Shown here one piece after another: positions 1 to 7,654 of a stretch of DNA of 37,219 nucleotides; within the stretch, counting starts at the first letter, position 1, and the number at the start of each line of letters is the position of its first letter. Source of the DNA: Bradyrhizobium murdochi. Lineage in GTDB: Bacteria > Pseudomonadota > Alphaproteobacteria > Rhizobiales > Xanthobacteraceae. A program made the translations under genes and the position numbers. Location: the NCBI RefSeq assembly GCF_000472965.1, contig NZ_AXAU01000037.1, forward strand, positions 1-37,219, in the 5' to 3' direction. The notes beneath the pieces were generated by a model. The model searched no databases and had not been told where the DNA came from. It saw only the letters and a list, made by a program, of their open reading frames with translations.

Positions 1-337
1 CGCGCTGCTCACGCAAGACGGCATGGATCTCGTAGCGGTTCATCCCCCGTTGGCGCTGAGCGATGATCTCGGCCTCGATCCCGTTCGGCTCGCGCCGTTC
101 CCGCCATTTGGGCCCACGACGGCGCGGCAACAGGTCGGCTTCATCACCGCTCTGCAGATAGCGGTTGTAATACTTGCGGAAGGTCTGCGAACAGGTTCCG
201 TGGTGGCGGTAGAAATCCCCAACACTCTTGAACACCGCCGATCGGCCCGCCTTGACCGCCTCATATTCCGGGATCAGAAACCGCCACTTCTGCAGGTAAT
301 TGCGTTCAATCGTCCGGTCATAGCTGTTATCGCGCAT
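1..337 (-). CDS. Transposase N-terminal region (helix-turn-helix type), cut by window edge
   Basis: An open frame reads leftward from an ATG at 337, with a good ribosome site (GGAGGA) just upstream, and leaves the window after 112 codons without a stop. The visible protein starts MRDNSYDRTIERNYLQKW and contains a helix-turn-helix-like stretch (VGDFYRHHGTCSQTFRKYY) followed by a basic linker (LLPRRRGPKWRERR). This layout fits the DNA-binding N-terminus of an IS481-like or related rve-type transposase. The catalytic core would lie outside the window, so the IS family is not certain. No terminal inverted repeat can be confirmed here. It marks the left edge as mobile-element territory, in line with the decay of the genes that follow. 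Confidence 0.6.
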   Translation of the reverse strand, partial: MRDNSYDRTIERNYLQKWRFLIPEYEAVKAGRSAVFKSVGDFYRHHGTCSQTFRKYYNRYLQSGDEADLLPRRRGPKWRERREPNGIEAEIIAQRQRGMNRYEIHAVLREQR

Positions 338-389
338 CGGATCGTCCTCCAGAGGAGCGATCCAATCAGCGAATTAGTGAACTTGCACA

Positions 390-453
390 ATTGCGAGGAG
401 CGGAGCGACGAACTAATTCTCTCCTTCTGCCGCACGATGGATTGCTTCGCTGC
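390..453. repeat. REP-like palindromic intergenic element (degenerate)
   Basis: The left arm ATTGCGAGGAGCGGAGCGAC (390-409) and the right-hand unit ATTGCTTCGCTGC (441-453) resemble the two halves of the short palindromic repeat that recurs between genes in Bradyrhizobium and relatives (an attgcgag...gaagcaat type). The spacer is about 27 bases. The arms no longer pair perfectly, so this looks like an old copy. Confidence 0.45.
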
Positions 454-1017
454 ATCAGCGGCTTGCCTTCCGGGAGGTCAAGGCTCGCTCATGGCCCTCG
501 TGTGAGAAGAAACTTCACGTTCAACGCGAGCACAGAGATCGATGTCAAGCGCGCCAAGCCCTCCTGTAACATCGCGTCTGTCATTGGCGATGTAACGGCG
601 ATCCGGACGGCTTTGGGAATTGAGTCATCGGCGCTCTCCCCGAGGACAGCAAACATTTCGGCAGCGGGAATGTGAACAATAAGCCTCGCTGCTATTGCGA
701 CGCATGCGCGAGCCGAAATGTTCGATGGTAATTCGAGATCGATGCCGTAGGAGAGGCGTACGCCGACGGGGTCGCCAAATGCGGTGCCCCAAACTGTTGC
801 AACACAGCGTCCATCAGCAACTCGTTAACTACATTATCGGCGTTGAATTCGCGGCCACGGGCCTTGGCTCGTCGCTGCATTCGCCAAGATCGAGGCCGCT
901 GCGGAGGTTCTCGGGATCAAAATAGTGGATGTCCTCCCGCCGTGATCAAGCTGTCGGATCTGATGATTGGTAAATAGCCGCTGACGGGATGGAATGCGCG
1001 GCAGACGCAGGGCGATG
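454..1017. other. Degenerate stretch without an intact gene
   Basis: No open frame here has convincing protein character throughout. On the minus strand, about 720 down to 490, one frame reads like the C-terminal end of an aminotransferase-fold (MocR/GntR-type) regulator (…IPAAEMFAVLGES… followed by …AVRIAVTSP…LQEGLARL). It has no recognisable upstream half, and nearby frames are interrupted. I take it as a possible gene remnant only. Nothing else is supported in this stretch. Confidence 0.25.
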
Positions 1018-1537
1018 TGGCGCCACCATCCCTCCACGACCTGGCGCTAGCACAGCAGCGTCGTACCGACATCTCCGGTGAAAGTCCGCCACGCGGCATG
1101 GTATTTTTCGGGGGGACGGCGGTGAGGAGCGGTACGCCAGCAAGGATTCCATCCGCAAATTCGTCGCGCAGGCCCCGGCCGGACGCCTCCTGCTTGGAAG
1201 AATTTGTTGATCACGAGGAGATCGAAGTGCCGCTTGATCGCGCGGGACACGACAACTGCGGCATCGGCAAGCCCATAGCATCGAGCTTGCAGGAAATGGC
1301 GCCGCTGCCGAGTGGCTGACAGATCGGAATCTCGCGCCCCCTCGCAACGTCGAGCGCGAGCATGGTTTTCGTGGCGTTTGTGCCCTTGAAGTTCCGCTGG
1401 ACGATGCCGCCGACGCGCACGCCTTGCCACGCGAGATTCTGGGTGAAGTCGGCGAGCAGTCTATCCGCGTCTTGTTCCGGCCTGTAGAGGATTGCCGCGA
1501 CGCGCTTGGGATCGATATCGGCGAGGTTGGCGATCAT
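1018..1537 (-). pseudogene. DUF2478 protein remnant (molybdenum-associated), frameshifted
   Basis: Reading leftward from 1537, the protein begins MIANLADIDPKRVAAILY and continues with RLLADFTQNLAWQGVRVGGI. This is typical of DUF2478, a nucleotide-binding-type family commonly encoded beside molybdate transport genes. The similarity then jumps to a second frame (YGLADAAVVVSRAIKRHFDL, then INKFF), and the family's C-terminal motif appears as AWRTFTGDVGTTLLC in that frame. At least one frameshift plus garbled sequence near 1150-1210 breaks it. It lies downstream of the shredded modABC copy on the same strand, so it probably formed the tail of that operon. It is not expected to give a functional product. 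Confidence 0.65.
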
Positions 1538-1555
1538 GGGCCTTGGCTCATGTCA

Positions 1556-1830
1556 CACCGCGGCGCCTGCCTGTCCAGCATCTACTGCTGGCGTAGATGG
1601 CGCGATGCCCTAGGGTTCAGAGGTCGTGAACTAGCGAGACGACCTTTGACCTGGGCGAATACGCCAATTCCATAGTTGAGCCTTAGCGCATAGGTAGCGG
1701 CGCATCATGCGCGCCGTGCTGGAGGTCGCCGCCACACCTTTGGCCCGTACACTGAACTGCACATCGATCGCAAAGCTAGCGAGCCTATCGCTGAAGGGAT
1801 TTCAATCCTGTCTGGTGTGGCTGTCCTCAC
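1556..1830 (-). pseudogene. modC: modC remnant: 3' and 5' ends joined by an internal deletion
   Basis: Bases 1556-1715 match the 3' end of the intact modC at about 2770-2935 (CCGCGGCG(C/T)TTGCCTGTCC, then the GGGCGAATACG and TTGAGCC blocks). Bases from 1722 match the 5' end of modC at about 3830-3935 (CTTTGGCC(C/G)GTAC, then AAAGCTAGC, then GTGGCTGTCCTCACGTGCT). Some 890 bases in between, including the ATP-binding motifs, are missing. What remains cannot encode an ATPase. It belongs to the left, decayed copy of the molybdate operon, between the DUF2478 remnant and a modA-modB chimera. Confidence 0.7.
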
Positions 1831-2497
1831 GTGCTTTCCTTGCGATGCGCTTCTCGATCAACGCTGCGGCGAAGATTACCGCAAGCCCGAACGTCACCAT
1901 GCCGACGGCAAGCCAGCTTGGCCACGGAGGCGTTTGGAAGCGGCTGCACCACAAAGGACAGCTCGTACAAAACCGATCCGACCACAAGCCCGGCAAAGTT
2001 GAAGGGGAGGGTGCGTCCGTCCCAGAAAGACGCGAGAATCCTGCGTTCGGCTGCGTCGACTCACAGGTGCCGAGCTCTTGCTCCGCGGCTGCGCCGTAAA
2101 GCGCCGCCGCCGGATTGTAGATCGACAGTGTGGCGAAGGTCTCCGCGTCGTTCACAAACTTCTGAGTCGATCTCCACAGCACGAGGTTGCCGATCGGATA
2201 GGTGAAGCGGCTTTGCGGAACCGCGAGACGGTTCTCGAGCAGTTTGCTCGGGCGGGTATCGTCGGCGGAGAGAAACACCTCAAACGGCGCGCCTTGCGTG
2301 ATCTGGCCATAAAACTGTGCGCTCTCGCCAAAGCTCAACGGGGCCTCGCCTGGTCTTCTGCTTAAACGACGCTGCATCTCCTTGGCCGGCATGGTGAAGT
2401 TCGCAGCGACCGCCACATCGATCTCTGCCGCTTCTGCGTTTCCGACCACAAGCAGCGTCAAAACTGAATTGATCAGGATCAATCGGGTAAGCGTCAT
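1802..2497 (-). pseudogene. modA: ModA N-terminus fused to ModB remnant (left copy of mod operon)
   Basis: From an ATG at 2497 the frame encodes a signal peptide (MTLTRLILINSVLTLLVVG, then NAEA) and the N-terminal lobe of a molybdate-binding protein (EIDVAVAANF, SADDTRPSKLLE, RFTYPIGNLVLW, NPAAALYGAAAE). Similarity to ModA then stops. The same reading frame runs into sequence matching modB at about 4300-4380 but in the wrong frame, then into the genuine ModB C-terminal membrane segment (WLAVGMVTFGLAVIFAAALI) in the right frame. The second lobe of ModA and most of ModB, including the EAA-type loop, are gone. An open frame of about 230 codons survives, but it is a deletion chimera, not a transporter component. 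Confidence 0.7.
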
Positions 2498-2766
2498 CGG
2501 GAATTCCTGGGACGGGGCCGCTGCGATGGCTTTGGCCATCGCCGCTCTTTAGCTCCTCATCCCAGCAATCCGCGTGCCGTTCAGGAAAATGGTGTGCGGC
2601 CTTGGTTGACGACAGTAAAACGCGCATAGCTGCCAGCGTGCTCTGTCGAATGGCTGGGTCGGCTTGTCGTGCTTCCCTTATCGGCGTCTTCAACCGCACA
2701 TGCGTGGCACGACAAGAGTGGAGGCTTAGGATGATGCCGCTCGCCTCTCGTGCCGAGCTTCTCGTT

Positions 2767-3933
2767 TCACGCCGCGGCGCTTGCCTGTCCGGGCTCTGCT
2801 GTTGGCGTGGAAGCCGCTATGGTTTGCAGTGGCGGTTCAGAGGCCGAGAGCAGCGAAACGTGCTCGAGTTGGGCGAATACGTCCACTCCATCCTTGAGCC
2901 CTAGCGAATCAAAGGAGAAACGCGTGATGCGCGCCAAAATCTCCGTGCCCGAGCCCCCGGTGCCGAGAGCAAGTACCAGCGTGATCTCAGCCGCGCCGAG
3001 CGGCAAACAGGCTCTGATGCGCGCCGGAAAGACATTGAGGATGGAGCCTGCGCGCGGCGCTTCGCGCGCGACGCTGACGTCGCAGGCAGCGATGCGCAGC
3101 CGTTGGTGCACGCCGAGTGCAAGCGGCGGCGCCGGCACCAACAGGCGCGCACCTTTGAGACGGAGAAGAAGAAGCCCATAGCGCCCATCATAGCCGCTCA
3201 CCATGGCATTAAGGCTGACGGCGGCTTCGCGGCTCGCCGCAAGCGGCAGCGCAGGATCGGTCTGCAAGACATGCAGCGGCCCAGCCGCGGTTACCATGCC
3301 GCGCTCCATCATAACGAGATAATCGGCAAAGCGTTCGATCTCCGCCATGTCATGGCCGATGTAGATCATCGGCAGCGCGAGCTTCTCGGGCAGGCGCTCG
3401 ACGAACGGCAGAATCTCACGTTTGGCGCAGCTGTCGAGCGCGGCAAGCGGCTCGTCCATCACAAGCAGTCTGGGCTGAGACAACAGCGCGCGACCCATGG
3501 CGACACGCTGCCGCTCGCCGCCGGAGAGATGCGAGGGCGAGCGGTCGAGCAGCGGCGCTAGGTCGAGCAGTTCGACCACCTCATCAAACGCGATCGGCGT
3601 CGGTTTGGGTTTGGGCGCACCGTAAAGCAAGTTGCGCCTGACTGACAAATGGGGAAAAAGACTGGCCTCCTGAGACACATAGCCGATGGGACGCAGATGC
3701 GGTGGGCGGAAGGTAGTCTCGTCCTGCCATACCTCGCCATCGATGGCGCAGAAGCCGGCCGGCAAACGCTCGAGGCCAGCGATGCAGCGCGCCACCGCAG
3801 TCTTGCCGGAGCCTGGCGGGCCGAAAATCGCCGCGACGCCTTTGGCCGGTACGCTGAATTGCGTATCGAGTGGAAAGCTAGCAATACTGCCACTGAAGGC
3901 AATTTCAATCCGGCCCGGTGTGGCTGTCCTCAC
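2767..3933 (-). CDS. modC: Molybdate ABC transporter ATP-binding protein ModC
   Basis: This 388-residue ATPase would power molybdate import at the cytoplasmic face of the inner membrane. The motifs are complete: Walker A GPPGSGKT (38-45), Q-loop YVSQ (85-88), signature LSGGE (136-140), Walker B LLVMDE (156-161) and switch histidine H194 in IGHDMAE. Downstream (about 230-365) lies the ModC-type regulatory region with a TOBE-like molybdate-binding fold (LRIAACDVSVAREAP, ILNVFPARI). It starts at GTG and overlaps the modB stop by four bases (GTGA), so the two are translationally coupled. The last 20 or so residues are Ala/Ser/Pro-rich and unlike a usual ModC tail. The gene itself looks intact, but its partner modA is broken. 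Confidence 0.88.
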   Translation of the reverse strand: MRTATPGRIEIAFSGSIASFPLDTQFSVPAKGVAAIFGPPGSGKTAVARCIAGLERLPAGFCAIDGEVWQDETTFRPPHLRPIGYVSQEASLFPHLSVRRNLLYGAPKPKPTPIAFDEVVELLDLAPLLDRSPSHLSGGERQRVAMGRALLSQPRLLVMDEPLAALDSCAKREILPFVERLPEKLALPMIYIGHDMAEIERFADYLVMMERGMVTAAGPLHVLQTDPALPLAASREAAVSLNAMVSGYDGRYGLLLLRLKGARLLVPAPPLALGVHQRLRIAACDVSVAREAPRAGSILNVFPARIRACLPLGAAEITLVLALGTGGSGTEILARITRFSFDSLGLKDGVDVFAQLEHVSLLSASEPPLQTIAASTPTAEPGQASAAA

Positions 3934-4607
3934 GTGCTCCTCCTTCTGCTGTATTTGTCGATCAAGGTTAAGGTGAGGACTACCGCAACGGCGAAAGTCG
4001 CCATGGCGCCGGCAAGCCAGCTTGCTTCGCGCCAGCGCGACTCTTGGACAAAGTCGACGAGAAAGGCCGACAGCACCTTGGTGCGCCCAGGAATGTTGCC
4101 GCCGATCATCAGCACGACGCCGAACGTGCCGATCGTATGCGCAAAGCCAAGCACGGCGGCTGTCAGAAGACCCGGTCGCGCCAGAGGCAGGGCGACCGTG
4201 AAGAAGGCATATAACGGTGAGGCGCGCAGAGTGGCCGCGATCTCCATCGGGCGGTCACCCATGGCAGCGAAGGCGTTGCGGATGGGCTGCACCACCAAAG
4301 GCAGCGCGGACAAAGCCGATCCGACCACGAGCCCCGTAAAGGTGAAGGCCAGCGTGCGCCCGCCCGAGAGAGAGGCGAGAAGGCCGACCGGACCGAGCAG
4401 GGCGAGCAGACAAAAACCGAGTACTGTTGGCGGCAGCACCAGCGGCAGCGCGATGATCGTGGCCACCGCCTCAGTCCAAAGGCTCTTCGAACGTGCCAGC
4501 CACCACGCGAGCGGCGTGCCAACGATCAGCAGGATCACGGTCGTCACGCTCGCAAGCTCGATCGTGAGCCCGAGCGACTGCCAGATTTCTGGCGAAAAGC
4601 CATCCAT
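3930..4607 (-). CDS. modB: Molybdate ABC transporter permease ModB
   Basis: This 225-residue inner-membrane permease forms the molybdate channel. I chose the ATG at 4607 (MDGFSPEIWQSLGLTIELAS), because it aligns with the usual ModB N-terminus; the frame is open some 50 bases further upstream. About five hydrophobic segments are visible (TVILLIVGTPLAWWLA, IIALPLVLPPTVLGFCLLAL, GLVVGSALSALPLVVQ, GLLTAAVLGFAHTIGTFGVV, LAGAMATFAVAVVLTLTLI). The cytoplasmic loop contacting ModC (EIAATLRASPLYAFFTVALP) carries the EAA-type motif. It lies between the modA remnant and modC, with a four-base overlap to modC. Without ModA, transport would need a periplasmic protein encoded elsewhere. Confidence 0.88.
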   Translation of the reverse strand: MDGFSPEIWQSLGLTIELASVTTVILLIVGTPLAWWLARSKSLWTEAVATIIALPLVLPPTVLGFCLLALLGPVGLLASLSGGRTLAFTFTGLVVGSALSALPLVVQPIRNAFAAMGDRPMEIAATLRASPLYAFFTVALPLARPGLLTAAVLGFAHTIGTFGVVLMIGGNIPGRTKVLSAFLVDFVQESRWREASWLAGAMATFAVAVVLTLTLIDKYSRRRST

Positions 4608-4639
4608 GTGCGTCAACTTAAGCGTTCGAGCACAGAGCA

Positions 4640-5354
4640 CATGGTCATGCTCGCGCAATGATTGCGTAGGCTAACGGGCCCTTTACGGAAGGCGCGTGTC
4701 GCTCGTTTATTTGCATCAGTCTCCAACCGAACCACGTCCTGCGAGATCGGGTCACAGACTCCTGCGGCACAAGCCAGCGCGAAACGGTCTTGCTGTCTGC
4801 GAGTTGCGAAAGCGGGGCGGCGCTGAGCTCGGCATTGACCGTCTCGACGAATTGAGTAGGCCTGCGTGATGGTTGCGCCCCCGACCAGCTTCGGTTGCAT
4901 CCCCACGTAAACGTCGATGGCCTTCATCGCTTCCACCGCAGCCGCGCCATAGAGCGCCGCGGCGGAGTTGCAGATCGACAATTTTAGGAAAGATGCCGTC
5001 CTGAACGTGTCGGAGCCGTTCAACGAACTTGGCCATCCTGCTCCAGAGCACCAGGTTGCCGCTAGCGTAAGTGAGCCGGCTTTCACGTAGGGTGAGAACA
5101 TCCTCGACCAATTTCTTCGTGCGGGAATCGCCGGCCGAGAGAATAACTTGGCGCGGCCCGTCCTGCGTAATCTGGCTATAAAGCTGTCGGCTCGCTGACA
5201 CGGCCTTCTGTTTGGATTTCTGCTTGAGGGGTGCGATGTCCCCGGCCGGCTCGGTGAACTTGGCGGCAACCGCGACATTGATGTTCGCCGGCTCTTCACT
5301 TCCGAGCATAAGCGGCATCAGTGCTTTGATCGGGATCAATCGAGCGCGGCTCAT
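4640..5354 (-). pseudogene. modA: Molybdate-binding protein ModA, frameshifted (right copy)
   Basis: From an ATG at 5354 the frame gives a poor signal-peptide-like start (MSRARLIPIKALMPLML) and the ModA N-terminal lobe (NINVAVAAKFTEPAGDIAPL, YSQITQDGP, SAGDSRTKKLVEDVLTL, SRLTYASGNLVLW). Near 4990 the similarity moves to another frame (LSICNSAAALYGAAAVEAMK, then MQPKLVGGATITQAYS). Near 4850 it moves again (LETDANKRATRAF). At least two frameshifts therefore break it. It sits directly upstream of modB, where modA belongs. The left operon copy has also lost modA, so this locus has no intact binding protein. Confidence 0.75.
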
Positions 5355-5624
5355 CGGGCAGTCCTGAGACGGGGCCGCTGCGAGCACTTTGGCAGCGGCG
5401 GGTTTGCTCCTGCTCCCAGCAATCGGCGTGCCGCTCGCCGATTCTGGTGAGCGCCTTGCATGGCCAGCGAAAACGCGTAACTGCCTGCTTTTGGCTGACG
5501 TTGCCGATTGTCGGACTTCCGATATCGTCGTCTTGAATCGGACAAGCTGGCCGCTCGTGTGATGTCGGTCGCCTCTCAACGCGCGGCGGTCAGATATTCG
5601 AGTTCGTATTGGGGGAGGAAAATC
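5355..5624. other. Intergenic region between modA remnant and dctA remnant
   Basis: No gene is seen. The part nearest modA (about 5355-5530) is homologous to the region upstream of the left modA copy (about 2498-2700), so it should have held the mod promoter. I could not find a clear ModE-type palindrome. A purine-rich ribosome site (GGGGGAGGAAAATC, 5611-5624) precedes the dctA start at 5625. Confidence 0.4.
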
Positions 5625-5869
5625 ATGACAAGATCGGAACTGCGGCCGCCGCGCGGGCGTCTCGACCCTGGTACAAGCTCCTTTATGTCCAGGTGCTGAT
5701 CGCGATCCTGATCGGTGTCCTCGTCCGCTGATGTCACCGTCTCGCGACCAATTTAGGTCAAGGCGCTCGGCGACGGCTTGATCAAGCTGATCAAGATGGT
5801 GATCGCGCCGATCATCTTCTGTAAGGTGGCTTCCGGCATCGCTCACATCCATCATGCGAAAAAGGTCGG
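5625..5869 (+). pseudogene. dctA: C4-dicarboxylate transporter DctA, N-terminal fragment with frameshifts
   Basis: The region has the start of a DctA-type (DAACS family) dicarboxylate:cation symporter. After an ATG at 5625 with a strong ribosome site, one frame gives PWYKLLYVQVLIAILIGVLV (about 5653-5712), and a second gives VKALGDGLIKLIKMVIAPII followed by FCKVASGIAHIHHAKKVGR (to about 5869). These are adjacent parts of DctA's first two membrane segments and the conserved APIIF motif. At least two frame breaks lie between them. Similarity ends abruptly at 5869; the remaining 370 or so residues are absent and unrelated palindrome-rich DNA follows. The gene would have been divergent from the mod operon. 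Confidence 0.7.
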
Positions 5870-5881
5870 ACGCTTATATCC

Positions 5882-5939
5882 CCCAATGAACCTACCATGT
5901 GTGTAAGTTCAATGGGCTAGATGTGGTAGAATCTACCAC
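5882..5939. repeat. Palindrome cluster at the dctA breakpoint
   Basis: Two inverted repeats lie in a row. The first has arms CCCAATGAAC (5882-5891) and GTTCAATGGG (5907-5916), with nine of ten positions complementary. The second is GTGGTAGAATCTACCAC (5923-5939), with perfect eight-base arms around one central base. The motif CTACCA(T/C)GTG occurs in both. The base composition is AT-richer than the flanks. It may be a mobile-element end, a recombination site or a protein-binding site; I cannot assign it. Confidence 0.5.
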
Positions 5940-6010
5940 GTGCCGGACGCAGGGAAGTCGCTGCAATGAGTTGATGAGATCGCAAATTTAGCTGCAATTT
6001 CGATGGTTTA

Positions 6011-6085
6011 GATCCATTCGTCTAGCGGTCAGGACGCGGCCCTGTCAAGGCTGAAACAGGGGTTCGATTCCCCTAGGGAGCGCCA
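6011..6085 (+). tRNA. tRNA-Glu-like gene with GTC anticodon; island attachment site, possibly a pseudo-tRNA
   Basis: The sequence folds as a tRNA and closely follows the alphaproteobacterial tRNA-Glu body: TTCGTCTAGCGGTCAGGAC for the D arm, GGGGTTCGATTCCCC for the T arm, and an encoded CCA end. The anticodon stem CGGCC/GGCTG holds the loop CTGTCAA, giving anticodon GTC (Asp) rather than the TTC or CTC expected for Glu. In the acceptor stem, positions 2 and 6 are mismatched (A opposite G at both). This combination suggests a decayed or recoded tRNA, left after island integration at its 3' half. The integrase on the other strand ends inside it, the classical arrangement of a tRNA attachment site. 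Confidence 0.6.
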
Positions 6086-7188
6086 TTCTCGCAATCAAGC
6101 TATTGATTTCTAAGACCTCGGTTGTGGTGTTTGCCACTTCATCGACAGGCGGTTTGCCACTTCGGTTCTCAGATTGTCGTTGGATTGCCTGTCTGGCCAA
6201 TCGTGCTTGATCTGCCGCTCGCGTATATCGTTCCACCTCGGCCAACGTTTTGTGCGCGGTGATTGCTGCGATCTCGCTTGCCGAGCACCCCGCTTCCGCG
6301 AGGCGCCGCGCGGCCGCCTTCCGGAGACCATGCGCTTTGCAGCGTTGAGGCAGTCCGGCCTCGCGGATCGCAGTTGAGATCATCTGGCCGAACCCTTTCA
6401 CCGCGAACCGTTCGCCATAGGCCGTGGCTAAGATTGTCGAGTGACTGCGGGTCGCAGTAGAGAGCACACGATACAACGTCTCATGGATCGGAATTGTAAG
6501 TTTCGCCGCCGTCTTCTGCTGTGCAACTCGAATAGTATTTCCGACGATGTCTCCCCAGGTCATTCGATAAACATCTGACCCGCGTTGCCCCGTGTAGAGG
6601 AGGAGTGCAAATGTGAGGCGCTCACGTGTCCCTTCGGGCCAGTGATGCTCGAAGACCGAGATTTCGCCTTCATTCCAAGTGTGAATCTCCTTCGACTTGT
6701 ATCCCTTCACGCCGGCCGTCGGATTTCGATCTGTCCAACCCAACGCCATCGCGTAGCGGATCAATGTTCGGATGCGCTTTAGCAAAATAATGCCTGCTCC
6801 AGGCTTGTTAGCCATCTTGCCGATAACGATATCAACGTGCTCCCGCCATCATTTGATCGACGCGTCGATGACCGTGTTGTTCGAGAAAACCGTCGATCAC
6901 CCGTCGATAGTTGGTACGGCTGGATTCGGACAGGGACTGATACTGCGGCGATCCGTAATAGCGAATAGCGAGCGCAGCGAAGGTCTTTGGAGCCGCGGTC
7001 GGTCGTGGCTCAACATCGCGCGGCCGGTCGCTTAGCAGCGTCGAATAAGCGTCCATGAATTCGGCAGAGCCTGGCAATCCGGGAAGAGGTGAACGTTTTC
7101 CGTGGCGCCGGAAATAGTATCGCATACGGCCGGCGCGGTCGCGGAATGCGTGCACATACTTCAACCGGATCACACCACGTCCGCCCAT
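6045..7188 (-). pseudogene. int: Tyrosine recombinase (phage/ICE-type integrase), frameshifted
   Basis: The first frame (7188-6832) starts MGGRGVIRLKYVHAFRDRAG and holds the N-terminal arm and core-binding part (FAALAIRYYGSPQYQSLSES). The second (6815-6045) holds the catalytic domain: Arg in GQRGSDVYRM, HGLRK, AHKT and the tyrosine in EVERYT. Removing one G within 6843-6848 joins the frames as QMMREHVDIVIGKM, so a single-base insertion seems to have split the gene. The last 13 or so codons (ALPRGIEPLFQP) are antisense to the tRNA 3' half and the stop lies in its anticodon arm. The enzyme would have excised and integrated the island at that tRNA. Whether any activity remains depends on whether the frameshift is real. 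Confidence 0.8.
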
Positions 7189-7427
7189 GTATTGGACCCC
7201 TCGACCTCTCCATCATGGGGGAGAGCCTTGAATGCTGCACGCAGCTCGTCAACGTCCCAAACAGACCGGCCGTCAATGCGGCGAGGTCGCGGCATCCGCG
7301 CCTCTTTCACAAGGAGACGGAACTTGCTTGCTGAGACCCCGATCGCGGCTGCGGCTTCTATTTCGCTGAGGCCAAATACAACTGGCAAAAGTGGCAATAT
7401 GTCGATTCGCGAGGGTGCGCGCTTCAT
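7170..7427 (-). CDS. Small helix-turn-helix protein, AlpA/excisionase-like
   Basis: This is an 85-residue protein if it starts at the ATG at 7427 (MKRAPSRIDILPLLPVVFGL); the frame is open further upstream. The segment LSEIEAAAAIGVSASKFRLL, then PRPRRIDGRSVWDVDELRAA, is the winged-helix pattern of AlpA/MerR-like DNA-binding proteins encoded beside tyrosine integrases. Members act as excisionases or as activators of integrase genes. Its end overlaps the integrase start by 19 bases on the same strand, which implies co-transcription. The exact role is inferred from position. Confidence 0.6.
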   Translation of the reverse strand: MKRAPSRIDILPLLPVVFGLSEIEAAAAIGVSASKFRLLVKEARMPRPRRIDGRSVWDVDELRAAFKALPHDGEVEGSNTWADVV

Positions 7428-7654
7428 GGTCTGCACCACGGCGGCTGAAAATAGAGCGATGGTCTTTGGCCACTTTGCCAAATTCGCAATCGAGATGAAT
7501 GTCGAGGGTGCACCGCTCGCAAAATCGGCGGTCGCTTAGTGCAGTTTGGCTGGTTGTGAAAATTCCGCGACCGACGATAGGTCGCTAGTTAATGTGATCG
7601 AAGGCATGGGCTTCCGGTGACCGATATTGGCCGCCAGAATTGCTGAGTGCCAAG

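Larger units (their letters stand above)
1556..5530. repeat. Tandem duplication of the modABC operon
   Basis: Two head-to-tail units are visible: 1556 to about 2700, and 2767 to about 5530. Homology covers the modC ends, modB fragments, the modA 5' half and the region upstream of modA (the GACGGGGCCGCTGCGA block at 2512-2527 and 5370-5385; CCCAGCAATC(C/G)GCGTGCCG at about 2562 and 5417). The left unit has lost roughly 60 per cent of its length in at least three internal deletions. Divergence between the units is substantial, so the duplication is old or the copies came from different sources. Confidence 0.7.

Noticed and set aside
7567..7585. Short inverted repeat GCGACC/GGTCGC near the integrase module
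   Set aside because: Six-base arms in high-GC DNA are expected by chance and nothing nearby supports a function.
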